Of a DNA stretch of 64,000 nucleotides, positions 45,770 through 55,058 are shown in pieces; position 1 is the stretch's first letter; each line of letters starts with the position of its first letter. Made by a program: the position numbers and the translations under genes. Under the pieces are notes generated by a model. The model was not told the DNA's origin. It saw only the letters and a program-made list of their open reading frames with translations, and made no database searches. Location of the stretch: NCBI RefSeq assembly GCF_000613885.1, contig NZ_BAJV01000009.1, positions 62,001 to 126,000 of the forward strand. The letters run 5' to 3'. Origin of the DNA: Asaia prunellae JCM 25354. Its GTDB lineage: Bacteria; Pseudomonadota; Alphaproteobacteria; Acetobacterales; Acetobacteraceae.

Positions 45770-46413
45770 TCACAAAGGCAGGACCCGATAGAGACGGGTT
45801 TCTCTTGCAGTCTTGCCTTCCAGTTCCATGGTGGTCGGCAGTGTTGCGCAGGCAAGGATCTCAATACCCTCTTTGGGAGCATAGGGGCGACCGGGATCGG
45901 CCATCCAGACTTCCATTTTCTCTGCGCATTTGCGTAACCATGGAATAATGCGGTCTGCCATCTGCTGATTGTAACAGACATCGCCACAAAGCAGCAGATC
46001 GACGTCCGGTTCCGAGCCGATCCGGTCGCCTCGATTGGTACAAGGGTCAGGTCATTCAGAGAGGCATTGAGTTGAGCGGCTTCCAGCGCGAGCTGATCAA
46101 TGTCATTGATGAGTACTTCGCTTGCGCCTGCCTGTGCGCAGGCTAATCCGGCGAGACCGCCACCACAGGCGAAATCCAGTACGCGTTTGCCGCGAACCGT
46201 TTCAGGATGGTCGAGTATCCATCGAGCCAGAAGCTGACTGCCAGGCCATGCGAAGGCCCAGAACGGTGGTTCGATATTGAGTTCAGCAAGGTGCGTTTCG
46301 GTCGCTTGCCAGATAGGGGTGATTTCGGTGGCAAGATAGAGACGTAGCTCCGGTACCAGAGGTGCTGTTTCGATAATGGTCTGACTGGCTATGAAACAGG
46401 CAGGATTTTTCAT
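45770..46413 (-). CDS. Class I SAM-dependent methyltransferase, protein methyltransferase-like (one frameshift)
   Basis: About 214 residues when joined. N-terminal ITPIWQATETHL, PPFWAFAWPGSQLLARW and SAM motif I VLDFACGGGLAGLACAQ, then INDIDQLA; after restoring one base at about 46026 the text reads DRIGSEPDVDLLLCGDVCYN and ends RVLPL. This is the ETFB-lysine/Nnt1-like methyltransferase group (PrmA relatives). Its ATG overlaps the ubiA stop. Confidence 0.83.
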
Positions 46414-47329
46414 GACAGGCCGCGTCCAAGGATGAACGCAAGAGCAAGGACCAGGCCGAAAGGCACATTCTGCCGGAACAGTCTGAGACAAAGTGCCGGA
46501 TTGTGAATGTCCAGACGTGTGATCTGTGTCATCAGCAGAAGAGAAGCGATAATTGCGACGGGCCAGGCACTCCAGTGCAGATGACCGAACGCCATGGCGA
46601 AGGCAAAAAGCAGGACTGCCGCACCGTAACAGCTTGCGATGAACCCCCGTGCCTTTGAGGCCCAGAGGCGGGACGTGGAGCGCACGCCGATACGGGCATC
46701 GTCATCCATATCCTGAAACCCGTAGATTGTATCAAAGCCAAGCTGCCACAGATGGTGCCTGCATAGAGCAGGGCACAAATCCAGTCGACGCGACCCGCGC
46801 TCGCCGCATAACCCATGGGCGCGCCAAAGCCGAAGGTAAAACCCATGACGAGCTGCGGCCACCAGGTTACGCGCTTGGCTGCCGGGTAGAGGCCGACGAG
46901 CAGCAGGGCCAGAGGGGCAAGTAGCCAGCAGACAAGGGGCAACTGAAATAGCACAAATGCACCGATTGCCAGTAATGCGGCGAGAACGACAAGGGCCTGG
47001 TTTACCGACAGACGGCCGCTGGCGAGGGGACGCCCTGCAGTACGAGCTACCTGCGCATCTATCTTGCGGTCCCAGATATCATTGACGACGCAACCGGCAG
47101 AGCGCATTGCCAGAGACCCGATCGCGAAAAGTGCGATCAACCAGGCCCTATGCGTCGGTGTGGCACCCTGAGCCAGTTCAATTCCCCAGATACCGGGCAG
47201 GAGAAGCAGCCAGGTTCCGACCGGACGGTCCAGGCGTGCGAGCAGCACATATGGCCGCAGCCCTTCCGGCAGACGGGCAACCCAGCCATGAGCGCGTATA
47301 TCAGTATGGGCTGCGGTCTGGCGCATCAT
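46410..47329 (-). CDS. ubiA: 4-hydroxybenzoate polyprenyltransferase (one frameshift)
   Basis: Prenylates 4-hydroxybenzoate in ubiquinone synthesis. Integral membrane protein with about eight helices and two Asp-rich Mg-diphosphate motifs: NDIWDRKID (first frame) and GFQDMDDDARIG (second frame). One base, a T on the coding strand, is missing at about 46748 (YAGTIC should continue WQLGFDTIYGFQD). GGAG lies six bases before the ATG at 47329, which is better supported than ATG 47359. Divergent from rsmE. Confidence 0.93.
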
Positions 47330-47404
47330 CAAGGTCTCCGTGTCGTCATGACGGTTCATTGCGTCTATGAGTAGCGAACGTCAATCACGCATCCAGAGGG
47401 TTTC

Positions 47405-48121
47405 ATGCAGGACGCGCCCCGGCTTTATCTCGATCTGCCGCTTTCGCCCGAGGGCGAAGGTGTTGTGCTCAATGCTGATCAGATGCGGTATCTGGCAACA
47501 GTGCTTCGCCTCCAGAATGGCGATATCCTGCATGTATTCAATGAAGAAGCCGGAGAATGGGAAGCGCAGCTGGAGATCCATCGCAAGGATCGGGGGCAGG
47601 CCGTGTTACGCACCCGGGTCAGGCCACCAGAAGAAACAAGTGGGCCAGTTCTTGTTTTTGCACCCCTCAAACGTGACGCGACAGATCTCGTCCTTCGCAT
47701 GGGTACAGAGATGGGTGTTACGCGATTCTGTCCCGTCATAACGGAACGAACCAATACCCACAGGATCAACGCTGATCGTTTTCGTGCTATCGCGATTGAA
47801 GCGGCGGAACAGTGCGAACGGCTCGATATACCGCACATTGATCCTCTGAGATCTCTGACACAGCTACTGGACGAGTGGGATGACCAGATCCCGCTTTTTG
47901 CCGCTCTGGAACGACAGGAATGCCCAGACGTTGCACGCGTTGTGGGCAATCATGCGCTTCTTGTTGGGCCAGAGGGAGGGTTCTCAGAGTCTGAGCGTCG
48001 TCTTTTGAGCGCACAGAAAGCAATTATTCCGATTTCACTCGGAAAACGCATTCTTCGTGCTGATACTGCGGTTGTTGCAGGACTTGCCCGGTTGGCGTTT
48101 TACGTTTCGCAGTCCATATAG
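47405..48121 (+). CDS. rsmE: 16S rRNA (uracil1498-N3)-methyltransferase
   Basis: 238 residues. N-terminal PUA-like RNA-binding part and C-terminal SPOUT/trefoil-knot domain with LLVGPEGGFSESE and the terminal LGKRILRADTAVVAGL, both diagnostic for RsmE. Frame intact. The gshA gene starts 56 bases later. Confidence 0.94.
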   Translation: MQDAPRLYLDLPLSPEGEGVVLNADQMRYLATVLRLQNGDILHVFNEEAGEWEAQLEIHRKDRGQAVLRTRVRPPEETSGPVLVFAPLKRDATDLVLRMGTEMGVTRFCPVITERTNTHRINADRFRAIAIEAAEQCERLDIPHIDPLRSLTQLLDEWDDQIPLFAALERQECPDVARVVGNHALLVGPEGGFSESERRLLSAQKAIIPISLGKRILRADTAVVAGLARLAFYVSQSI

Positions 48122-48176
48122 AACGAAACTATACAGTTTCGTTTTCCAGAAATCTCCTGAGGTTCCAGTAACGCCC

Positions 48177-49558
48177 ATGTCCAATCCAGGTGACCTGAAC
48201 GACACGCCAGTCGAAAGCAAGGCCCAGCTCGTCACGCTTCTTGCCGATGGTGCGAAGCCGCAAGCTTCCTGGCGTATCGGCACTGAGCATGAGAAATTCG
48301 GCTTCGTTCTGCCTGAAGATCGATCCGGACGTATCGCCTACAGCCCGCCCGCCTATACGCCAGAGGGAATTGAGGCCCTGTTGCAGGCACTCAAGGGCGA
48401 TGGAAGCGACTGGGGGGCGATCGAGGACCGGGGTAACCTGATCGGATTGAAGGGGCAGGGTGCTCACAAGGGAGAATCAGTCTCGCTTGAACCGGCGGGC
48501 CAGTTCGAGCTTTCGGGTCGACCCGTAGCCGATCTGCATGAAACCAGAGCAGAGATGGACGGGCATTTCGCAGACCTGCGTGCACCAGCCCGGTCGCTCG
48601 GTCTGGGTTTTGCTCCATTGGGTTTTCAGCCTTTGTGGCCGCGTGATGCCATGCCCATCATGCCCAAAAGTCGCTACGCCATTATGCGTCGCTATATGCC
48701 CAAGGTCGGGGCGCTCGGCCTTGATATGATGACCCGCACCTGTACGGTTCAGGTCAATCTTGATTTCGGTTCTGAAGAGGATATGGCGCGCAAGATGCGT
48801 GTCTCACTGGCTCTGCAACCGCTCGCGACAGCTCTTTTTGCCAATTCACCGTTCTATGAGGGTAGACCCAACGGGCTTTTGTCCAATCGCGCCCATGTCT
48901 GGACCGATACCGATAATGCACGTTCCGGAATGCCTGAATGCTGCTTTGAAGAAGATTTCGGTTTCGAACATTACATCGACTGGGTGCTTGATGTGCCTAT
49001 GTATTTTGTCATGCGTGATGGTGAGATACGTGATGTGGCGGGAGCATCTTTCCGTGACTGGATGGCCGGCAAGCCGCAAGCCGCCCTTGCTGGACTCACG
49101 CCGACCATGGGTGATTTCGAAGACCATCTGACGACGGCTTTTCCTGATGTCAGGCTCAAGCAGTTTCTGGAAATGCGTGGTGCCGATGCAGGCAGTCCGG
49201 CGATGATGCTGGCACAATCCGCACTCTGGGTCGGCCTGCTATATGATCCGGCAACCCTTGTTGCGGCGGAAGCGCTCGTGCGTGAGCAGGATTGGGCAAG
49301 TTATCGAGCCCTGCGAGGAGATGTCCCTGAAAAAGGCATGAATGCAGATTTTCCGGGAGGATTACGCGCTTTGGCAAAACGCGTGATCGCTCTGGCGGAA
49401 CAAGGGCTGCGTGCGCGCGATCTTGGTGAGGAAAAATATCTGGCGCCATTGATGGCCATTGCCGACGGCGCAAAGACGCAGGCCGAGCACTGGCTTGAGC
49501 GCTATCATGGAGACTGGCAGGGTGACGTGCGTTTATTTTCAACGAAGCGGCTATCTGA
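48177..49558 (+). CDS. gshA: Glutamate-cysteine ligase (stop codon masked by a one-base loss)
   Basis: First step of glutathione synthesis, about 460 residues. N-terminal ASWRIGTEHEKFGF, GEQFE-type (GQFELSG), MPKSRYAIMRRYMP and TCTVQVNLDF match the plant/alphaproteobacterial GCS2 ligase. As given, the frame runs straight on into the lolA gene. Restoring one base at about 49531 yields the ending DVRLIFNEAAI and a TGA at 49556-49558, ten bases before the LolA start, so the apparent 711-residue fusion is an artefact. ATG 48177 is the conserved start. Confidence 0.9.
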
Positions 49559-49568
49559 CGGATCTGCC

Positions 49569-50192
49569 ATGACATTGCGCCCTGTCTGTCTGCTTGCCGG
49601 TCTGATCGGCTTCTCTCTTGCACCGATGCCCGTTATGGCCCAGGCTAGACCCGTCGCAATGCGGCCAGCCGATGCTGGCTGGATCGCCCGGGTGCAGGAT
49701 GCCCTGAATAACATCCATGCCATCAAGGCTCGCTTTCAGCAGATTGCCCCCGATGGTGGTCGTTCGACCGGTACGGCATGGCTTGATCGCCCTGGACGTA
49801 TGCGTTTCGATTATGACAAACCCAGCCCGTTGCTGCTTGTCGCCAATCAAGGACAGATTGTCTATCAGGATCGCGAGCTGGGACAGGTGACGACCTTGCC
49901 TCTGGATCGTACGCCTCTTGGGTTGTTGCTACGCCCTGATCTGCGTCTCTCTGGTGATGTGACTGTGACGGGATTTCAGCACGACCGCGGGCTTGTGCAA
50001 GTCACGCTTGTACGTACGGCAAGCCCTGCGGAAGGTAGTCTTACTCTTATCTTTGCGGATTCACCCCTGACACTGCGTTCATGGGTCGTGAAAGACGCCC
50101 AGAGAAGGGAGACACAGATCGATCTGTTCGATGTATCGCCAGATCCGGCTCTGGCAGAGACACTTTTCACCCTGCCCAAGGAACAGGACTAG
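49569..50192 (+). CDS. lolA: LolA-like outer-membrane lipoprotein carrier
   Basis: 207 residues with its own Sec signal peptide (CLLAGLIGFSLAPMPVMAQA), which would be senseless in the middle of a cytoplasmic ligase. The mature part has the LolA/LppC-like pattern: ALNNIHAIKARFQQ, GTAWLDRPGRMRFDYDKP, VANQGQIVYQD and TPLGLLL. It ferries lipoproteins across the periplasm. Confidence 0.87.
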   Translation: MTLRPVCLLAGLIGFSLAPMPVMAQARPVAMRPADAGWIARVQDALNNIHAIKARFQQIAPDGGRSTGTAWLDRPGRMRFDYDKPSPLLLVANQGQIVYQDRELGQVTTLPLDRTPLGLLLRPDLRLSGDVTVTGFQHDRGLVQVTLVRTASPAEGSLTLIFADSPLTLRSWVVKDAQRRETQIDLFDVSPDPALAETLFTLPKEQD

Positions 50193-50210
50193 GCAATCGA
50201 CGGACAGATA

Positions 50211-51155
50211 TCATGCCTTGCCCAGCTCCAGAGCGCGTGCATAGACCACGCGTTTGGGCAGATTGACCGCTCCGGCAACAAGCGCAGCTGCGTCCTTGAC
50301 TGAATGGGTCTGAAGGGCGGCAAGGAGACGGGAATCGAGATCATCCCCGGATGGTTTGTCACTGTCTCCTGATGGGCCAATGAGAATGGTAATTTCGCCA
50401 CGTGGCGCAGTCTGGGTAAAATGGGTTTGCAATTCTGCCAGTGTGCCTCGTCTGATCTCTTCAAAGCGCTTGGTGAGCTCTCGTGCGACGGCGCCCTGAC
50501 GATCAGCGCCGAATACGGCAATCAGATCTTCGATCATATCCAGCAAACGATGAGGGGCCTCGTACCAGATCAGCGTAGCGCTGAGCCCGGCCTGTTCAGC
50601 AGCGCGCAGAATGGAAAACTGGCTGCGTCGCGCCGCTGAACGAGGGGCGGCAAAACCGTTGAAGAGATAGGGATGCGGAGGGAGGCCCGACAACGTAAGT
50701 GCGAGCGTTGCGGCATTGGGTCCGGGTATGGCTCCGATACTTACATCTTCTGCAATGGCTGCACGTGCCAGACGAAACCCGGGGTCAGAGACCAGAGGCG
50801 TTCCGGCATCGGAAACGAGGGCCAGTCTTGCTCCGCCTTTCAAACGGTTCAGGAGACCGGGAATGCGTCCTTCTTCATTATGGTCATGCAGAATTAATGT
50901 CGGTGTGGAAATGTTATAGGCCTTGAGCAATTTTGCTGTTACCCGTGTATCCTCGCAGAGGATGAGTTCGGCAGCTTTGAGCGTTTCTATGGCGCGAACA
51001 CTGATATCTCCCAGATTGCCGATGGGTGTTGCGACCAGAGTCAGGCTACCTGAGGAGAGGGTCGCAGAACCGCCGGAAGTGTCATAAGCATGGTCCGAAC
51101 CCTCAAGGGTCGAATCGTCAACAGGAGTATGGGTGCAAGATGGTAAGTCGGACAT
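50211..51155 (-). CDS. rsmI: 16S rRNA (cytidine1402-2'-O)-methyltransferase
   Basis: 314 residues. Tetrapyrrole-methylase fold: LVATPIGNLGDISVRA, CEDTRVT, VSDAGTPLVSDPG, AIPGPNA and YEAPHRL are all RsmI hallmarks. The N-terminal 36 residues before SGSLTLVATP are longer than usual, so the true start may lie inside; as annotated the start overlaps the divergent LpoA-like gene by about 16 bases. The rsmI/lpoA head-to-head pair is widely conserved. Confidence 0.93.
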   Translation of the reverse strand: MSDLPSCTHTPVDDSTLEGSDHAYDTSGGSATLSSGSLTLVATPIGNLGDISVRAIETLKAAELILCEDTRVTAKLLKAYNISTPTLILHDHNEEGRIPGLLNRLKGGARLALVSDAGTPLVSDPGFRLARAAIAEDVSIGAIPGPNAATLALTLSGLPPHPYLFNGFAAPRSAARRSQFSILRAAEQAGLSATLIWYEAPHRLLDMIEDLIAVFGADRQGAVARELTKRFEEIRRGTLAELQTHFTQTAPRGEITILIGPSGDSDKPSGDDLDSRLLAALQTHSVKDAAALVAGAVNLPKRVVYARALELGKA

Positions 51156-52516
51156 TCGGTCCCCGTCAGCGCGTGGTTTCCTTCACATCGCTCAGGACGG
51201 CCTCTGCATGCAAGGTTTCCGCACTTGCCGGTGTCGCTCTGCTCGTTCTGAATGCCTGTAGTGGGCCGGAAACTCCCCCCCCAATCGGCCAGCCCGGTAG
51301 AGGAAATGCCCAGCAGGATACAACCAAGAAAATCGGCATGCTCCTGCCCTTGACCGGCCGTTTCAGCAAGCTGGGTCAGCAGATGGCGAATGCTGCCCAT
51401 ATTGCAGTCCCCGAGGGTCATGGCGTTACTCTCGATATCCGCGATACTGACGCTCAGGGTCAATCGGCGGATGGCGCAGCCCGTGCGGCTCTTGAACAGG
51501 GTGATATCGTCATCCTGGGACCGCTGACAGCAGCCCAGACGGCCTCGGTTGCTTCTGTGACACAACCGGCGAATATACCCGAATTTGCCTACACCAGTGA
51601 TCAGGCTCAGGCCCAACCCGGCGTATGGGTCATGGGCGTGACGGTCGAACAGCAGATTACACGTCTTGTCGATGCCGCCACGCAGGAGGGACGCAAAACC
51701 TTTGCTGCTTTCCTGCCTGACAATGCTCTTGGCCGAGCCTTCGGTGATGCGCTTAACAAAGCCTGTTCCGACAAGGGGCTGACAGCACCCCAGATCGTCT
51801 TTCATACAGAGGCTCCCGAGTCGATCACCGGTGGGCTCAAGACCCTCGCCAATCTGCAATTCCGACAGGGACAGGTGGCACAGCAAACCGAAGCGGCCAA
51901 GCCCTCTGAACCTGATGCGGTCAATCCCCTTGGCGCCGAGACATCTGATCCCACGGCATCCGCACGGCCAGCAACGCCCCCGGCAACACCGGGCGGCGCG
52001 CCGGCTCAGGCTGCGACAGGACCGATTGCCTTGCCGCCACCACCATTCGATGCCCTGCTGCTTGGTGATACAGGCTTGCAGCTTGCAACGGTAATCAATG
52101 GGCTGAAACAGGCATCCATCGATTCGCATCAGACGCGTATCCTGGGTCCGGCGTTATGGAACGCCTTCGCAGCGAAGCTGGGCGCACTGCAGGGCGCCTG
52201 GTTCGCTGCACCGGATCCGATAGCACGCACGGACTTTGTTCAGCGTTATCGTAGCCGTTACGGTTATGCGCCTTCCGTGCTCGCAAATGTCGCGTATGAC
52301 ACGGCAACAATGGCCGCTGTGCTGAGCCAGCAGCCTGACGGTTTCTCGCAGAAATCTCTGCTCCGGCCGGACGGCTTTGCCGGGTCTGATGGTACCTTTG
52401 TACTCCAGCCCAACGGAAGCGTTGCGCGTGGACTGGCAGTATTCGAAATCCTGCCCGGAGGCGGCGTGAAAATGGCCTCCGCAGCCCCACGGAGACTGGC
52501 ACGGGCAACACCATAA
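51140..52516 (+). CDS. Penicillin-binding protein activator, LpoA-like lipoprotein
   Basis: 458 residues from ATG 51140. The lipobox VLNAC follows a hydrophobic stretch, then a periplasmic-binding-type (Leu/Ile/Val) fold: KIGMLLPLTGRFSKLGQQM, DTDAQGQ, ILGPLTAAQTA. A Pro/Ala-rich insert (about residues 265-303) interrupts the domain. LpoA-family proteins activate PBP1-type peptidoglycan synthases from the outer membrane. Its neighbour rsmI is the usual one. Confidence 0.83.
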   Translation: MVSRTFGPRQRVVSFTSLRTASACKVSALAGVALLVLNACSGPETPPPIGQPGRGNAQQDTTKKIGMLLPLTGRFSKLGQQMANAAHIAVPEGHGVTLDIRDTDAQGQSADGAARAALEQGDIVILGPLTAAQTASVASVTQPANIPEFAYTSDQAQAQPGVWVMGVTVEQQITRLVDAATQEGRKTFAAFLPDNALGRAFGDALNKACSDKGLTAPQIVFHTEAPESITGGLKTLANLQFRQGQVAQQTEAAKPSEPDAVNPLGAETSDPTASARPATPPATPGGAPAQAATGPIALPPPPFDALLLGDTGLQLATVINGLKQASIDSHQTRILGPALWNAFAAKLGALQGAWFAAPDPIARTDFVQRYRSRYGYAPSVLANVAYDTATMAAVLSQQPDGFSQKSLLRPDGFAGSDGTFVLQPNGSVARGLAVFEILPGGGVKMASAAPRRLARATP

Positions 52517-52538
52517 AAGGTAGCCCGGGAGTTCTTGC

Positions 52539-52572
52539 CCTGATCGCCCCTGATAAGGGGAGGGCGATCGGG
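52539..52572. terminator. Bidirectional terminator after the LpoA-like gene
   Basis: Stem CCTGATCGCCC/GGGCGATCGGG with one G-T pair and a 12-base loop, between convergent genes. No T-run. Confidence 0.6.
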
Positions 52573-52585
52573 ATGGCAGGAGTAT

Positions 52586-52963
52586 TCAGGCCGCTGCGAT
52601 GGATTTCAGTGGCAGGACCGGACGTACCGTGTGCAGGGCGCGTTCAAGGCTGGCATAGACGCCTAGCTCATGTTCCCGAATATGATCGATCAGCACCCAG
52701 CGCATGCCCCGTGGCTTGATCATATAGGCTGGGTCGGCATTTTCCCGTACCCAGATAAGGATATGGGTCACCGTGTCGTCGCGTCCTTCGGTCTCAATGT
52801 CCGCGTCGCAAAGTCCCATGGCCAGACCGGCCTGCAACCATTGCGAGAGATACTCGCGATGGCGGGGAAGCACGTTGAAGCGCAGTGGAATCACATTGCT
52901 GAGAGGTGCTGGAGTTTCGTTCTTGGGAAACGGCAGCGTCTGGGCCATACGTTGCGTCCTCAT
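52586..52963 (-). CDS. Conserved-looking hypothetical protein
   Basis: About 125 residues from ATG 52963 (52948 and 52993 are alternatives). Soluble, with an N-terminal low-complexity part (MAQTLPFPKNETPAPLSNVI) and a globular part containing GLCDADIETEGRDD, ILIWVRENADPAYMI and WVLIDHIREHELG. Coding-like composition, and both flanks have gene signals. I do not recognise the family. The 171 bases upstream (52964-53134) hold nothing else. Confidence 0.6.
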   Translation of the reverse strand: MRTQRMAQTLPFPKNETPAPLSNVIPLRFNVLPRHREYLSQWLQAGLAMGLCDADIETEGRDDTVTHILIWVRENADPAYMIKPRGMRWVLIDHIREHELGVYASLERALHTVRPVLPLKSIAAA

Positions 52964-53134
52964 TTCTGGTGCAACTCTGAGGCTAGACGGCAAAACCCGA
53001 CGGTCTCAACGTATAATTGAATGCAGCGCACATTTTTTGTCATGAAGAATGGGCAGTGTTGCAAAAAAGCAATGGTTCGGATCGCCGGCGCGTAAATTTT
53101 CTTTTCGAAACCAATGCGGGTCTTTATTGCAGGA

Positions 53135-54058
53135 CTATATCTTTCTCTTTTTATAGAATTCTTTGGGCCATCTTCGGTGCAGCCATAACCAGCACCCAGG
53201 TATTTCCCTGATCCAGCTTTCTATTTGATCGTTGAGTTTCTGTGTCAGGTGGTAAATTTCATCCTGTCTTCCGGCTGTCTGGTCAGGTATCAGTACCGGC
53301 CCCACCTCCAGATGCAGTCTGGCTGGACCCAGGCGGATGATTCGCCCCGTTACAATCGGACAGTCATATTTGACCGCAAAGCTTGCTGCTGCCGAAGCCG
53401 TCATGGCAGGCAGACCGAAAAAACGGCTTCTGATGCCGTCATTCATTTTCTGATCGCCCAGAATGCCCAGATGATGTCCCTGTGAGAGGTGGCGCAGGGC
53501 AAGGCGGGCGCCTTTTGCTCCTTTGGCAAACATGGGTACATCACACCCCATCGCTTTTGATCGAAGTCTGATGATCAGCCTGTCGATCAGCGTGTTGCCT
53601 GCAGCACGATAAAAGGAGGCAAAAGCCAGACCGTGACGCGCAACCAGCGGCGGAAGCATTTCCCAGTTACCGATGTGGCCGGAAAAGAAAATAACTGGTC
53701 GTTTTTCTTCAGCCAGTTTTGCAAGAACAGAAGCATTTTCGATACTCCAGCCTGGTCCTGATGAGGTGTCCTGTTTCAGGGAGGCCAGATGAGGAAATTC
53801 GGCCACGGTCCGGCCAAGATTGTCCCATACCTCAACAATGATCCGAGCACGTTCAGCTGGTGTCTTCAGGGGAAATGCAAGGGCAAGGTTGGCATCTGCC
53901 ACATGTGAGACAGGCAGGAGCGGTCCTATCCTGCGGGCAACCCAGCCACCGAGGTCGGACGCTGTATCCGGTTTCAGAAGGGATAATCCGGCCAGAAGAG
54001 CGCGGGCCAGAAGATATTCGGCGTAATTCAGCAAGGAAACTTTGGATCTGTCGCTCAT
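53135..54058 (-). CDS. Lipid A biosynthesis late acyltransferase (LpxL/HtrB family)
   Basis: 307 residues. N-terminal hydrophobic membrane anchor region, the catalytic H-x4-E motif as FFSGHIGNWEM and GDQKMNDG in the middle, and the C-terminal GCWLWLHRRWP, all typical of LpxL-type enzymes that add secondary acyl chains to Kdo-lipid A. Nine bases after the lpxK stop; the locus is a Kdo/lipid A operon. Confidence 0.9.
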   Translation of the reverse strand: MSDRSKVSLLNYAEYLLARALLAGLSLLKPDTASDLGGWVARRIGPLLPVSHVADANLALAFPLKTPAERARIIVEVWDNLGRTVAEFPHLASLKQDTSSGPGWSIENASVLAKLAEEKRPVIFFSGHIGNWEMLPPLVARHGLAFASFYRAAGNTLIDRLIIRLRSKAMGCDVPMFAKGAKGARLALRHLSQGHHLGILGDQKMNDGIRSRFFGLPAMTASAAASFAVKYDCPIVTGRIIRLGPARLHLEVGPVLIPDQTAGRQDEIYHLTQKLNDQIESWIREIPGCWLWLHRRWPKEFYKKRKI

Positions 54059-54067
54059 GACGCGGCT

Positions 54068-55058
54068 CTACACATTCGTCAGAAGCAGGTCCAGCAACAG
54101 TTCAGGAGCATCGGGATCAGACCAGAGAAGCTCGACATCGATGACAATGACATCCCTGCGCAACCAGTCCGGCAGTTTCACCCAATCTTTCCGGGTTGTT
54201 ACCAGAACAGTGCCAGCCTGTCGGGAAAGGACAGAAAGACGACGCAGTCTCGCTCAGTATAGTCATGATGATCGTCGAAAGCGATCCTGCGTATAGGGGG
54301 GGCTCCGGCTTCTGCCAGCATGTCGAAGAACTTGGCAGGCCGTCCGATCCCTGCAAAGGCTATGATCTGCTTTCCCTGAAGCCGTCTGATTGCGGCTGAG
54401 GGAATCAGTTTCGCGGAGAGGTAAGGCAGTTCAGGTGCAGAAGCGTTACGACCTGCGTATCGTCGCGTCCTATAAGAATCACGGCATCGACCCGGCTCAA
54501 ACCTCTGGTCGGCGATTCCCGAAGGGGGCCAGCAGGTAGTGTCTGGCCGTTACCCAGGCCAATTCCGCCATCCATTGTCACCAGTCTGAAGGTCTGTTTC
54601 AGGGTCGGGTTTTGCAGGCCATCATCCATGACCAGGCAGGTTGCGCCTGAATCGACAGCGCATTGAGCGGTTTTACTACGATCGGCACCGATCCAGACAG
54701 GAAATTCCTGTGCCAGCATGAAAGGCTCGTCTCCGACGTCGCGAGCGGTATGAATGGCGGTATCAACGCGCAACGGGCCATCGAGTCTTCCGCCATAGCC
54801 TCTGCTTAATATATGGGGATGCTCTCCCCGGTTCGCCAGGCGCTGCGCCAGATCGCGTACCAGTATGGTCTTGCCGGTGCCTCCGACGCTCAGATTGCCG
54901 CAGCATAGAACCGGCAAGGGAGAAATGACGGGCGTCGTACGAAAGGCGCGCAGACGGATTATGGCACCTACCAACCAGGAAAGGGGCAGAAGTGCCTTTG
55001 CCTGCCAGTTCGGCTTCTTGTCTTGCCAGAAACGGGGCGGCCCAAATTTCAGGTGCAC
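54068..55058 (-). CDS. lpxK: Tetraacyldisaccharide 4'-kinase (two frameshifts)
   Basis: Phosphorylates the lipid A precursor at 4'. GTG start, membrane-anchor N-terminus, then the P-loop NLSVGGTGKTILV, SRGYGG, DDGLQNP and the lpxK core. Two one-base losses break it: at about 54450 (after GRDDTQV; repaired text reads NASAPELPYLSAKLIPSAA and then AFAGIGRPAKFFDML) and at about 54247 (DHHDYTER should continue into LRRLSVLSRQAGTVLVTTRKDWVKL). The repaired frame ends at TAG 54068. Overlaps waaA by ten bases. Confidence 0.9.
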
